Shown here in pieces: positions 18,270 to 25,617 of a stretch of DNA of 28,932 nucleotides (position 1 is its first letter; each line of letters starts with the position of its first letter). Below the pieces are notes generated by a model. The model was not told the origin of the DNA, did not search any database, and saw only the letters and a program-made list of their open reading frames with translations. Made by a program: the position numbers and the translations under genes. This stretch comes from a virus: IMG/VR virus record IMGVR_UViG_3300025886_000110, positions 1 through 28,932 of that record. One strand, given 5' to 3'.

Positions 18270-19306
18270 TATTGTTTTTCGTTTTGCGTTTCTCTCATCT
18301 CCATTGATTGACCAAACTGAATAGCTTGAACCTCTCTAATTGACATTCCAGCGTATTGTAATATTTTATTTACTAATGTAGGTTCATCTTCATCAGGTAT
18401 TTCAAAATCTTGATACAAAGAATCTGATGGATTAAATGAAGGCTCACCCCCTATAAGCTGAGCGTATGTCCACTTAGGGTCTTTAGGATATCTTATATAC
18501 TGACACAAGACTCTTCCTGCAGATGTTAATCCTGAGTTTACGACATTTACTCCCCATTGAAAATTCTGTGGGTATACCTGAATTACCACTCCGTCTTGTG
18601 CGTATGCTGGAAACAACTCAGTAGGCTTAGTTAAGTTAGACATGTTAAGTTGTGTAATCTTTTTATTCGTAACCTTTTCACATTCATTAAGACCGTTTCT
18701 TAAAGTTAAAACAGTATATGCCTGAGGTGATACTAAAAAAATATCTTTATCTAAGATTAATGTTGTAGTTGCAGAGGTTGCTAAAAACCTAACGGAAGCT
18801 ACCTTCCCAGTGTCTAGGTTTACAACAACATCTCCAGGCTGTACTCCAGCTGCAAAAAAGTTTATGTTTGAATCAATTAATTCATTAGGAGAAACAGTAG
18901 TATTGTTTCCGTTATTAACTAAATATTCTGTAAGTAATAGTACCTTATTAATAAGGTAGTAATTGTCACCTGTTGTAGGTGTTGTTGGTACGCTATATGT
19001 GGAAGTAGAAGATGGGCTTGTGAGTACCTCACTAGCTCCATTTATATATACTGGCTCAAGAAAATCTTGTTTTGAAAAGATATCTATAGCGTCTTCATAT
19101 AATTTTTTTATATCTGCAAGTCCTGTTCCTGATTGCCTGGCATTCTCCTTAGTTACTTGAAAATTATATTGATAAAAATAATCTTCAAAAATATCTAATT
19201 GCGCCTGCTTGGCATATAGGTTAAAGTCACTAGGAGTAATATACCCATAGTTGTTTTTATTAAGAACCGACAGCACAGTTTCTCGTACCGAATTAATTAT
19301 GCTCAT
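18269..19306 (-). CDS. Ring/connector-type virion structural protein
   Basis: A 345-residue protein with a helical N-terminus (SIINSVRETVLSVLNKNNYG, YITPSDFNLYAKQAQLDIFE), a Ser/Thr/Pro-rich beta middle part and a C-terminal helix ending REVQAIQFGQSMEMRETQNE. Proteins with this N-terminal pattern commonly sit immediately before the ring protein and nozzle in Bacteroidota podoviruses. It is likely one of the stacked ring proteins between portal and nozzle. It is the first gene after the terminator at 19336-19371, and a TATCTTTG box 17 bases upstream of the ATG suggests a new transcript may begin here. The end overlaps the next gene by one base. Confidence 0.7.
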   Translation of the reverse strand: MSIINSVRETVLSVLNKNNYGYITPSDFNLYAKQAQLDIFEDYFYQYNFQVTKENARQSGTGLADIKKLYEDAIDIFSKQDFLEPVYINGASEVLTSPSSTSTYSVPTTPTTGDNYYLINKVLLLTEYLVNNGNNTTVSPNELIDSNINFFAAGVQPGDVVVNLDTGKVASVRFLATSATTTLILDKDIFLVSPQAYTVLTLRNGLNECEKVTNKKITQLNMSNLTKPTELFPAYAQDGVVIQVYPQNFQWGVNVVNSGLTSAGRVLCQYIRYPKDPKWTYAQLIGGEPSFNPSDSLYQDFEIPDEDEPTLVNKILQYAGMSIREVQAIQFGQSMEMRETQNEKQ

Positions 19307-19324
19307 CTGTCATTTTATTTACTA

Positions 19325-19332
19325 CAAAGATA
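19325..19332 (-). promoter_or_regulatory. Bacteroidota-type -7 box before tail ring genes
   Basis: The minus strand reads TATCTTTG, matching TAnnTTTG, just after the T-run of the terminator at 19336-19371 and just before the 345-residue gene. No TTG is present at 19-21 bases upstream. The position is suggestive of a promoter for the tail module, but the -33 element is missing. Confidence 0.4.
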
Positions 19333-19335
19333 AGC

Positions 19336-19371
19336 AAAAAAAAAGAGGATACATTTCTGCAGCCTCTTCTT
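19336..19371 (-). terminator. Intrinsic terminator between head and tail genes
   Basis: On the minus strand the arms AAGAGG (19363-19368) and CCTCTT (19343-19348) pair perfectly around a 14-base loop, extendable to about nine pairs with one G-U, and run straight into nine T residues (19344-19336). This is a classic intrinsic terminator. It would end or attenuate transcripts coming from the capsid side. Confidence 0.75.
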
Positions 19372-19415
19372 AATCAAGTTGGAGTAATCAGCTCCTTATT
19401 ATTATGAACACTTCG
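19336..19415 (-). ncRNA. Candidate ~80-nt small RNA or attenuator leader
   Basis: A promoter-like site (19420-19449) and an intrinsic terminator (19336-19371) bracket about 80 bases with no meaningful open frame. The predicted RNA holds a short GGAG/CTCC hairpin (19381-19395) and then the terminator hairpin. It may be a small phage RNA or simply an attenuator ahead of the tail genes. The evidence is positional and structural only. Confidence 0.4.
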
Positions 19416-19419
19416 ATTA

Positions 19420-19449
19420 CAAAAGTAATGATTATTTTTTGTTATCCAA
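19420..19449 (-). promoter_or_regulatory. Candidate Bacteroidota promoter TTG-N19-TACTTTTG
   Basis: On the minus strand TTG (19447-19449) is followed after exactly 19 bases by TACTTTTG (19420-19427), matching the flavobacterial consensus of TTG plus TAnnTTTG in sequence and spacing. It overlaps the last codons of the 250-residue gene. A small dyad, ATTAC-AAAA-GTAAT (19416-19429), covers the -7 box. This is the best promoter candidate in the window. Confidence 0.5.
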
Positions 19450-20184
19450 GTTTTTTTCAAGAAATTTTAATACATCAATACCTTCATCAGATTGTAAATA
19501 CCCTGCTACTACGTAGAATGCATCTTCTCCAAAGGGAATGTTTACCATTCTCTTTTTGTTCTTATCTGTATTAAAGTATACGTCTCTCTTGTTATTTTTA
19601 AATATTAACACCTTGTGAGCAAAGAACTCTTGTACTTTAGAATTTAATTTTAAAGTAGGGTCTTTGACTGCACGCAAGAACCAGTCTGGCTGTTGCTCTG
19701 CATATATTAATATGTCTCTTCTTAATTCAGAAGAGGTAGTTCTAGAAACATCTGTGTTGAATAAAACTCTAGCTAAAGCCTCTACTTGGTCAATATCTAA
19801 TTGACGAGCCTCTATAAGAGCATCTACTCTAGAATTTAAAACATCCATTTCTTTTTGAGCATCTTTTTCAGTATCAACCTCAACGAATTTATTTCCGTTC
19901 ATTGGATGAAAATGTAAGAACTCTTGAAGTGCCTGGTTTGTTCTTGGAACACTCAAGAAACCATCTTCAAAAACAATTGGTTCTACAATAGCGTTTCCAT
20001 CTTGTTCATCCTCAAAAGGACTCTTCTGGTTTCTTGCGTATCGTAAAGCCCTGTTTTGTCCTGTGGCTTCATCAAAATACATTAATGGGTATCTTCTTGA
20101 ATTTCTAGTTGGCAGCATAAAAGAAAGTGGCGCTGCATCTTTGGTAAGTTTGTAAGTCTTATTGACTAAGTTAATTTTTTTCAT
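19432..20184 (-). CDS. Conserved phage protein of the head region, function unknown
   Basis: A 250-residue protein beginning KKINLVNKTYKLTKDAAPLS, then LPTRNSRRYPLMYFDE, RALRYARNQKSPFEDEQDG and FLHFHPMNGNKFVEVD. I recognise this arrangement from uncharacterised proteins encoded near capsid genes of marine tailed phages, but no function is known to me. The C-terminal half is helical and charged, with LDIDQVEALARVLF and ELRRDILIYAEQQPDWFLRA. It lies between the capsid gene and the ring genes, separated from both by hairpins. It may be a minor head or head-tail connector component. Translation starts at the ATG at 20184, after an A/T-rich leader. Confidence 0.6.
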   Translation of the reverse strand: MKKINLVNKTYKLTKDAAPLSFMLPTRNSRRYPLMYFDEATGQNRALRYARNQKSPFEDEQDGNAIVEPIVFEDGFLSVPRTNQALQEFLHFHPMNGNKFVEVDTEKDAQKEMDVLNSRVDALIEARQLDIDQVEALARVLFNTDVSRTTSSELRRDILIYAEQQPDWFLRAVKDPTLKLNSKVQEFFAHKVLIFKNNKRDVYFNTDKNKKRMVNIPFGEDAFYVVAGYLQSDEGIDVLKFLEKNLDNKK

Positions 20185-20210
20185 TTGATTATAATTTAGA
20201 TTTAATAAAA

Positions 20211-20251
20211 GTAATAATTACCCTCGTCATAATAACGAGGGTAATAATTAC
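20211..20251 (-). terminator. Strong hairpin after the capsid gene
   Basis: The arms 20211-20227 and 20235-20251 are complementary over 17 positions with one mismatch (core TTACCCTCGT/ACGAGGGTAA perfect) around the loop 20228-20234. On the minus strand it follows the capsid stop at 20261 by nine bases and is followed by TTTTATT. It may be a partial terminator or an RNA-stabilising 3' hairpin for the capsid mRNA. Confidence 0.65.
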
Positions 20252-20260
20252 ATATTTAAT

Positions 20261-21742
20261 TTATGATTGAAAAATCACAAAGTTGTTTGCACCCATAGTA
20301 CATACACATCTTTCAGATAGGAAGTTTACTTCCATAGCATCTAAATCAGATGTTGCTGCACCACCAGCTGAACCTGTAATCCAAGTCTTGTACTTTCTGT
20401 CTTCAGTTTCAGAAGCTCTGTAACGTACATGTAAGAAAGGACGCTTAGCATTCTTTCCAAGGATTTGGTCATAAACAGTTGTAGAACCTGCTGGTACTAA
20501 CAATCCATTTACAGCTCCAGTTCCAGTTAAACCACCACGCATAGTTGGGTCGTTTAAGTATTTCCAGTCAGACTTATAGAAGTCATAACCTCTACGGAAT
20601 CCTGTGAATCCAAGGTTTAATGCCATCTCTTGGTCGTTATCAAACAAACCATAAGAAGTACCATTAGCACCTACTTGAGCAGAACCGTTAAGCTCAGCTA
20701 ACATGTCATCAATGTCAAATCCAAATTGTCTGTTTAAGAAAAGTACGTTTTCTTCAATCGCACCTTGCTTATCTAAACGAGAAATGATTGCATCGAAATC
20801 TGCAAGAGCAACTGGGTTACCACCAGCCCATACATTTCCTCTGTTCTCTACTGCATGGAATACACCTTCAGAACCTTTGTTCCCTACGTCACCACCTGCA
20901 GCAATTGCTCCAGAACCTGCTTCTGCTGGTACTGCTTCAATCATTGACGTCTCTAAGTAATCATCAAAACGTAAACGAGTTTCATGCTCAGACTTCAAAT
21001 ACCATAAGTATCCTGAAGCTCCGTTTTCAGAAGTAACTTCAATCCATCCGATTTGAGCCATATCAGAACCTGATACTGCATACTTATCTTTGATGATAAT
21101 TGGTGAGTTGTCGAAGATTTCATCTTCAGCTTCTAAAGAACCTTGCATTCCATTGCTTCCTTTTTTAAATTCAGAACCATAGATAAAGATAGTAGCATCT
21201 GCATTTCCTGCTCCTGAACCACCTGTATAACCTGCTGCTGCATAAAATGCTACAGAAATTTGGTTTGCGTTTAATCCACCTGCAATACCTACTGCAGTTA
21301 CAATTCCTTTAAACTCTCCTGAGTCATCATTGTTAGTAACTACGATAGTTTGACCAACACGTACAGCGATAGTTCCAGCAGTTAAGCCTGTTGTAGCTCT
21401 GTCTGGCACTAATGCATCATTAATATCAAAGGTTACGTTTCCTCCAGCGACTACTGCGCCAGTCCCAACCTGTGTATATTTTGTGTGTAATCTCCCTTGC
21501 TCTGCCCACTTCACTAGGTCTGAGTTACTTGGTAATTCAGCTCCTACTAAACGTAAGAAAGAAGAGATAGTTCTATTACCATAACGCTCGAATTCTTTTT
21601 CATACGTGTCTGGTAAATACTGGTTCAAAAAGTTGAAGTCAGTAATGTAATTTGTAGCCAACGGCACTTGTTGTGGTGCTGGCTGTAGCTGAAATCCTGG
21701 TCCTGTTGGAACAGTATTTGGCCCTAATAATTGTCCTGCCAT
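20261..21742 (-). CDS. Major capsid protein (HK97-fold, crAss-like type)
   Basis: A 493-residue protein that should form the icosahedral shell. The N-terminal region LNQYLPDTYEKEFERYGN, followed by RTISSFLRLVGAELPS and KWAEQGRLHTKYTQVG (about 37-93), is the pattern I know from major capsid proteins of crAss-like and related Bacteroidota podoviruses; the C-terminus FLSERCVCTMGANNFVIFQS also fits. The middle, about 95-200, is Gly/Ala/Thr-rich and resembles an inserted domain. No protease or Ig-like domain is apparent. It follows a scaffold-like gene by 21 bases and precedes a strong hairpin, both common for a highly expressed capsid gene. The leader is A/T-rich without a Shine-Dalgarno sequence. 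Confidence 0.85.
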   Translation of the reverse strand: MAGQLLGPNTVPTGPGFQLQPAPQQVPLATNYITDFNFLNQYLPDTYEKEFERYGNRTISSFLRLVGAELPSNSDLVKWAEQGRLHTKYTQVGTGAVVAGGNVTFDINDALVPDRATTGLTAGTIAVRVGQTIVVTNNDDSGEFKGIVTAVGIAGGLNANQISVAFYAAAGYTGGSGAGNADATIFIYGSEFKKGSNGMQGSLEAEDEIFDNSPIIIKDKYAVSGSDMAQIGWIEVTSENGASGYLWYLKSEHETRLRFDDYLETSMIEAVPAEAGSGAIAAGGDVGNKGSEGVFHAVENRGNVWAGGNPVALADFDAIISRLDKQGAIEENVLFLNRQFGFDIDDMLAELNGSAQVGANGTSYGLFDNDQEMALNLGFTGFRRGYDFYKSDWKYLNDPTMRGGLTGTGAVNGLLVPAGSTTVYDQILGKNAKRPFLHVRYRASETEDRKYKTWITGSAGGAATSDLDAMEVNFLSERCVCTMGANNFVIFQS

Positions 21743-21763
21743 TTTTTAATTTTTTAAATGTTG

Positions 21764-22846
21764 TTAATTTTTGTTTTTTAAACTTCTAATTTTCAACCCC
21801 TTACCTTCACTTGGATTTACTGCACGATACTGAGTTCCTCCTTTTGAAGTTACCTCAGGAGCAGAACGTGTAGACATGTTAATGTTTTTCATTTTTCTAG
21901 TCACATCATCCGTTGCTGCTGCTTGTCCTTGCTCGTAAAAAAACCTTGCGAATTTATCAGGGTTTCTTGCTGCTGACAATGCTTTATGATACTCACCTGC
22001 ATCTTTAACTAATCCATCTTCATTCAAGTGTGAGCCAATAAAAGTGGCTAGACTTGATTGAGATTTTTTAATCTCTTCTACTGACCCTCCTGGACTGTAC
22101 AACAATTGCTTACCATCAATGTCAACCTTAAAACCTTTAAAGTCTTGATTCAGCACCTTGTCTGTTTCTGTATTAAAGAAATCCACTCTCATAGAGTTGT
22201 CATCTTTCTGAGTCTTTGCATTCTCAACATGTTGCTTGTACGCCTTGTAGTCTTCATTGTCCTCAGAAATACCAGTTGCACTTGACTCAAGTGGCTGCTT
22301 ATACATTTCTTTCTGTTCATTGAAAAACTTCTTAGCTCTTACAATTGCCTTTTTCTTTTTTAACTTAGCTCTTTTAACATCAGACTCATCATCTATATCC
22401 TCATCATAGGAGTAATCCTCCATTAATAATTCTACATCTTCTTTATCTATACCTTCTTCGGTAGCTAAAAGATACTCAGTTAAAATCTGGTCTTCATCTA
22501 AAGAATCAAAGTCTCTGTTTAATTTAACATAGTCTTCAATCCCTCTGCCAGTTTTCTTTTTATAATCAAAATAAGCTGACACATCTTCAGGTAGTTCTTC
22601 GTTGCTTTCTCTTTCCGCAAACAAATCATCTACTGATGATATATCCTTATCATATCTGTTCTTAATATAACCAAGAACATCTTCTTCTCTTAGTTCAGTT
22701 CCTTGCGTTTCCTCTGGAACTGTAGTTTGTTCTACAGCTTGTGGCTGTTGTTCATGCTGTTGTTCTACTTTCTCTATTAGAGTTTCTTCTACTTGAGCAG
22801 CAGACTTTTCTTCTACAGCACCTACTTCTTTTACTTTGAATTCCAT
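21764..22846 (-). CDS. Scaffold-like acidic protein
   Basis: A 360-residue, strongly acidic protein with a Glu/Gln-rich N-terminus (about 1-55), an Asp/Glu-rich helical middle (SLDEDQILTEYLLATEEGID, LLMEDYSYDEDIDDESD), a Lys-rich stretch (KRAKLKKKKAIVRAKKF, about 159-175) and a basic C-terminus ending KGLKIRSLKNKN. This charge layout, with a basic C-terminal tail and a location just upstream of the major capsid gene, fits a capsid scaffolding protein, which binds the inside of the shell during assembly and is then removed. No protease motif is visible. A TATATTTG box (22864-22871) precedes the gene. Confidence 0.7.
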   Translation of the reverse strand: MEFKVKEVGAVEEKSAAQVEETLIEKVEQQHEQQPQAVEQTTVPEETQGTELREEDVLGYIKNRYDKDISSVDDLFAERESNEELPEDVSAYFDYKKKTGRGIEDYVKLNRDFDSLDEDQILTEYLLATEEGIDKEDVELLMEDYSYDEDIDDESDVKRAKLKKKKAIVRAKKFFNEQKEMYKQPLESSATGISEDNEDYKAYKQHVENAKTQKDDNSMRVDFFNTETDKVLNQDFKGFKVDIDGKQLLYSPGGSVEEIKKSQSSLATFIGSHLNEDGLVKDAGEYHKALSAARNPDKFARFFYEQGQAAATDDVTRKMKNINMSTRSAPEVTSKGGTQYRAVNPSEGKGLKIRSLKNKN

Positions 22847-22863
22847 TAAATTAAATTTTAGTA

Positions 22864-22871
22864 CAAATATA
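22864..22871 (-). promoter_or_regulatory. Bacteroidota-type -7 box before scaffold and capsid genes
   Basis: The minus strand reads TATATTTG, matching TAnnTTTG, 17 bases before the scaffold ATG at 22846 in the only sizeable gap between portal and capsid genes. The nearest upstream TTG is 10 bases away rather than about 19, so the promoter call is tentative. Confidence 0.35.
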
Positions 22872-22894
22872 GTACATTAAACAATACTTTTTAT

Positions 22895-23167
22895 TTAGCT
22901 TGTTGTGCCCTTAATAGCAGCTTTTTTAGCTAGTTTTTTACCTGCGTACTTAACGAGTGCTCCTAATCCTTTTGCAGCTCCAGAAGCTACCCAAGACACA
23001 TTTCCTGAAGCACCTTTTCTTGTGCTTTCTACTGACACTGGAGTTACGCTTTTTCCTAACGCTTGAAGCCTTCGCTGCTCAGAAGTTGAGTTAGCATTCG
23101 TTAGCGCTTTTTGTAACGGTTTTCTTTGGATAACTTTGTTTCTATTTCTTAATCTATCTGCTGGCAT
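22895..23167 (-). CDS. Small basic protein between portal and scaffold, unknown function
   Basis: A 90-residue, highly basic protein (many Lys and Arg, few acidic residues). The N-terminus has PADRLRNRNKVIQRKPLQKA; the C-terminus has a short Ala/Gly/Lys-rich helix (AKGLGALVKYAGKKLAKKAA) that looks amphipathic and could touch DNA or membrane. I do not recognise a family. The ATG at 23167 has an unusual leader of repeated TAAA units and lies 15 bases after the portal stop. A minor capsid component, head decoration or DNA-binding packaging factor are all possible. Confidence 0.55.
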   Translation of the reverse strand: MPADRLRNRNKVIQRKPLQKALTNANSTSEQRRLQALGKSVTPVSVESTRKGASGNVSWVASGAAKGLGALVKYAGKKLAKKAAIKGTTS

Positions 23168-23181
23168 ATTTATTTATTTAT

Positions 23182-25617
23182 TTATCTTGGGTCAAACTCC
23201 GCTAAATCAAATCCGTCTAAACTATCTTCATTAGACTCAAATCTTTGAGGAGGTAAATTATTTTTTCGTTGGTTAATTAGTTTTGATTGTTCTGAATTCT
23301 GCTGACTTATTCTGCCTGACTTAGCTTCCTCTCTACCTGCTTCTCTTGTTGCTAAAGCCTCAGCATCCATTCCGTTAAGCTGTTGGTTATAGCTAAACTC
23401 TTCAGCCATAAGCATACTTTTTAGTTGAGCCTGATTCTTCATCTTCTCTATTTCAAAAGCTATCTCTGCCTGCTTCATCTGCATTTTAGCCTGCATCTCT
23501 GATTGAGATTTTTGCATTGCTGTTTGTGCGGCCATTTGCTGGGACTTTAACTGTGAAGCTGCTTGCATCTGCTGTTGAAGCATTGCCTGCTTTTCATCAC
23601 GTTCTTGCTTTTGTTTTCTTTTTACTTTAAGAAGTTGATTTGCCAGCTTAATATTTCTTAACTCTCTAATGTCAATTGCATCCTCAAGGTTTATATCTCC
23701 TTTAGAAAGTGCCATTTGAATATTCTGTTCAAGCTGAGCCTGCTGTTCTTCATCAGGTGATACTTCAATAAAGATACCAAAGTCATATATGTACAAATCA
23801 GAGATGTCATTAAGTATACTAACATTGTACTTCCCTATTTTATTAATAAAGTCTTCTTTAAAATCAGAATACTCTAGTATATCTGCAACCCTATAAGTTA
23901 AAGCTTCAGCCATAGTTCTATAGATATATAAACTTCCCTGAAGTATATGCCTTGTTGCTGTATTAGAATTAAGAGCAGCTAACTTCTGTAAACCAACTAA
24001 TGAATTAGGGTCAGGCGTTGAGCCGTCTCTAGCTTCATTTAAACCAGTCACAGTTCTAATCATATTAAGATAATGATTATAGTTTGTAATAAGCATTTGA
24101 GTTTTTCCAGAACCACTATTAGAAGTAAGCTGCTGAATAGGAACTCTAGCTTGATTAAAGTCACCGTCCTGAGTGTAGCTTCTACCTATAACACTACCAG
24201 TTTGGAAGTATAAACGCAAAGCGTCTTCAGGATTATAAGCCGCACCTGTACCTAAGTCAACTTCATTTAATCCATCAGCGTCAATAAAGACTCCGTCTGG
24301 AACAACTCTAGCTATAACCTGCTGTAGTTTTAAATGAGTTATTTGAATTAAATCAGTAAAAGGAATCATTCTTCTAACTAAAGATTCAATAACACCTTTA
24401 TACATACGTGGAGCTGTAGCTACATAATTTGGAAGTGCGTGTTGAGAAGATGACTGAGGTCTTACCATATTCCTGGCCAGTTCCCATTTTATAATTATAT
24501 CAGTTCCCATTACCATTATTCCATCATACCAAACATCTATTGTTTTAGATACCTTTTCAAACTTGCCATCCTCCATCATTTCCGAAGGGGGGTTAAATTG
24601 GTCATCTTTTTCAATCATTCTAACAGAACCACTATCTGAAACCTTTTTCTTATAAACCATTTTCTTTGTGGTCTTATAATTAAAGTACAGAAGTGTAACT
24701 GTGTCTCTAAAGAATATGTCATTCTGCTGCATCTGTGCAACGTTGTAATAGTCGTACCAGCTTTGACTATACTTAGATATAGTTTCTAAATCTTCATTAG
24801 TTAAGTCTTGGTCTATTTTAAGAAGCTCTGTAATTGGGACTGTTTTTACTTCTCCCCAATAAAAGCAATCTTTAAAATGAGGGTCTTCAGTATAGCTGTA
24901 TACTATGTTCGCAGGGTCAACGTATGAAACCTCAACACCTGAACCTGGTAAGAACTCATGCTTTGCACACCCTATTCCTAAAACAGTTAAATCATAGTCA
25001 ACTCTTTTTTTAACATCAAAATAATGATTCTCTTGAAACATTGTGTCGATAGCCTCTTCTTCTGCAATTTCAATAGCAGGCTTATAATTAAGCTGCATAT
25101 ACAATGTAAGCTCTTCGTCATTTTCTGGAAGTGAGTCAGGGTCCATTGTAAAAGGGTCTGTCCCTGTCATTTCCTGTATGTCCATTAGGATTTCCTTTCC
25201 AGCCATTTGACTTTCAATCATATCCTGATACTTAGTTCTCTTCCCTTGGGATAGAGCGTCTTGAGCATAAGCTTTTACTTTGAAAAGTCTGTCTGCCATA
25301 CCGTTGACTACAATGTCCACAAACTTTGGTATAATTGGAACAGGAGTCCAGTCTAAATTTAGATAAGACAAATCTCCATCTACAGCTAATTCGTTTTTAT
25401 ATTTTGCTACTGACTGCTCACCTCTAGCATATAAACGCAGTCTATGAAAATCTCTCCATTGGTTATAGAATCTACATCCACTGCCGTCTTTCTTAAACCA
25501 CTCATACTGTATTGCTTGCCCTATCTGTAAGCCAAACTCATCAGTGGCTTTATCAGCGTCTGATACAAATTGACTAGGAAAGCCTACAGATGAAATATTA
25601 ATTTTAACTTCCTTCAT
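23182..25617 (-). CDS. Portal protein
   Basis: An 811-residue protein that should form the dodecameric ring at the capsid vertex through which DNA is packaged and ejected. The length and location directly after the large terminase match crAss-like portals. The core includes VRRMIPFTDLIQITHLKLQQ and the segment TVTGLNEARDGSTPDPNSLV (near 520-540), typical of portal stem/clip regions in these phages. The C-terminal ~170 residues are a Gln/Met/Lys-rich coiled coil (from about 640), likely a long helical barrel, ending in an acidic tail (DSLDGFDLAEFDPR). Its ATG directly abuts the terminase TAG stop, so translation is probably coupled. Confidence 0.85.
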   Translation of the reverse strand: MKEVKINISSVGFPSQFVSDADKATDEFGLQIGQAIQYEWFKKDGSGCRFYNQWRDFHRLRLYARGEQSVAKYKNELAVDGDLSYLNLDWTPVPIIPKFVDIVVNGMADRLFKVKAYAQDALSQGKRTKYQDMIESQMAGKEILMDIQEMTGTDPFTMDPDSLPENDEELTLYMQLNYKPAIEIAEEEAIDTMFQENHYFDVKKRVDYDLTVLGIGCAKHEFLPGSGVEVSYVDPANIVYSYTEDPHFKDCFYWGEVKTVPITELLKIDQDLTNEDLETISKYSQSWYDYYNVAQMQQNDIFFRDTVTLLYFNYKTTKKMVYKKKVSDSGSVRMIEKDDQFNPPSEMMEDGKFEKVSKTIDVWYDGIMVMGTDIIIKWELARNMVRPQSSSQHALPNYVATAPRMYKGVIESLVRRMIPFTDLIQITHLKLQQVIARVVPDGVFIDADGLNEVDLGTGAAYNPEDALRLYFQTGSVIGRSYTQDGDFNQARVPIQQLTSNSGSGKTQMLITNYNHYLNMIRTVTGLNEARDGSTPDPNSLVGLQKLAALNSNTATRHILQGSLYIYRTMAEALTYRVADILEYSDFKEDFINKIGKYNVSILNDISDLYIYDFGIFIEVSPDEEQQAQLEQNIQMALSKGDINLEDAIDIRELRNIKLANQLLKVKRKQKQERDEKQAMLQQQMQAASQLKSQQMAAQTAMQKSQSEMQAKMQMKQAEIAFEIEKMKNQAQLKSMLMAEEFSYNQQLNGMDAEALATREAGREEAKSGRISQQNSEQSKLINQRKNNLPPQRFESNEDSLDGFDLAEFDPR

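Noticed and set aside
19381-19395. GGAG read on the minus strand as a Shine-Dalgarno site for a hidden small gene
   Set aside because: No start codon with a meaningful frame follows at a suitable distance; only a roughly ten-codon frame exists over the terminator.
20703-21036. Plus-strand frames of about 80 residues opposite the capsid gene
   Set aside because: They are shadows of the capsid gene codon pattern; one is Leu/His/Gln-rich without any domain character.
23182-23700. Gln/Met-rich portal C-terminus as a separate fused protein
   Set aside because: Long Gln-rich coiled-coil tails are common in portals of this type and the frame is continuous, so no fusion needs to be invoked.
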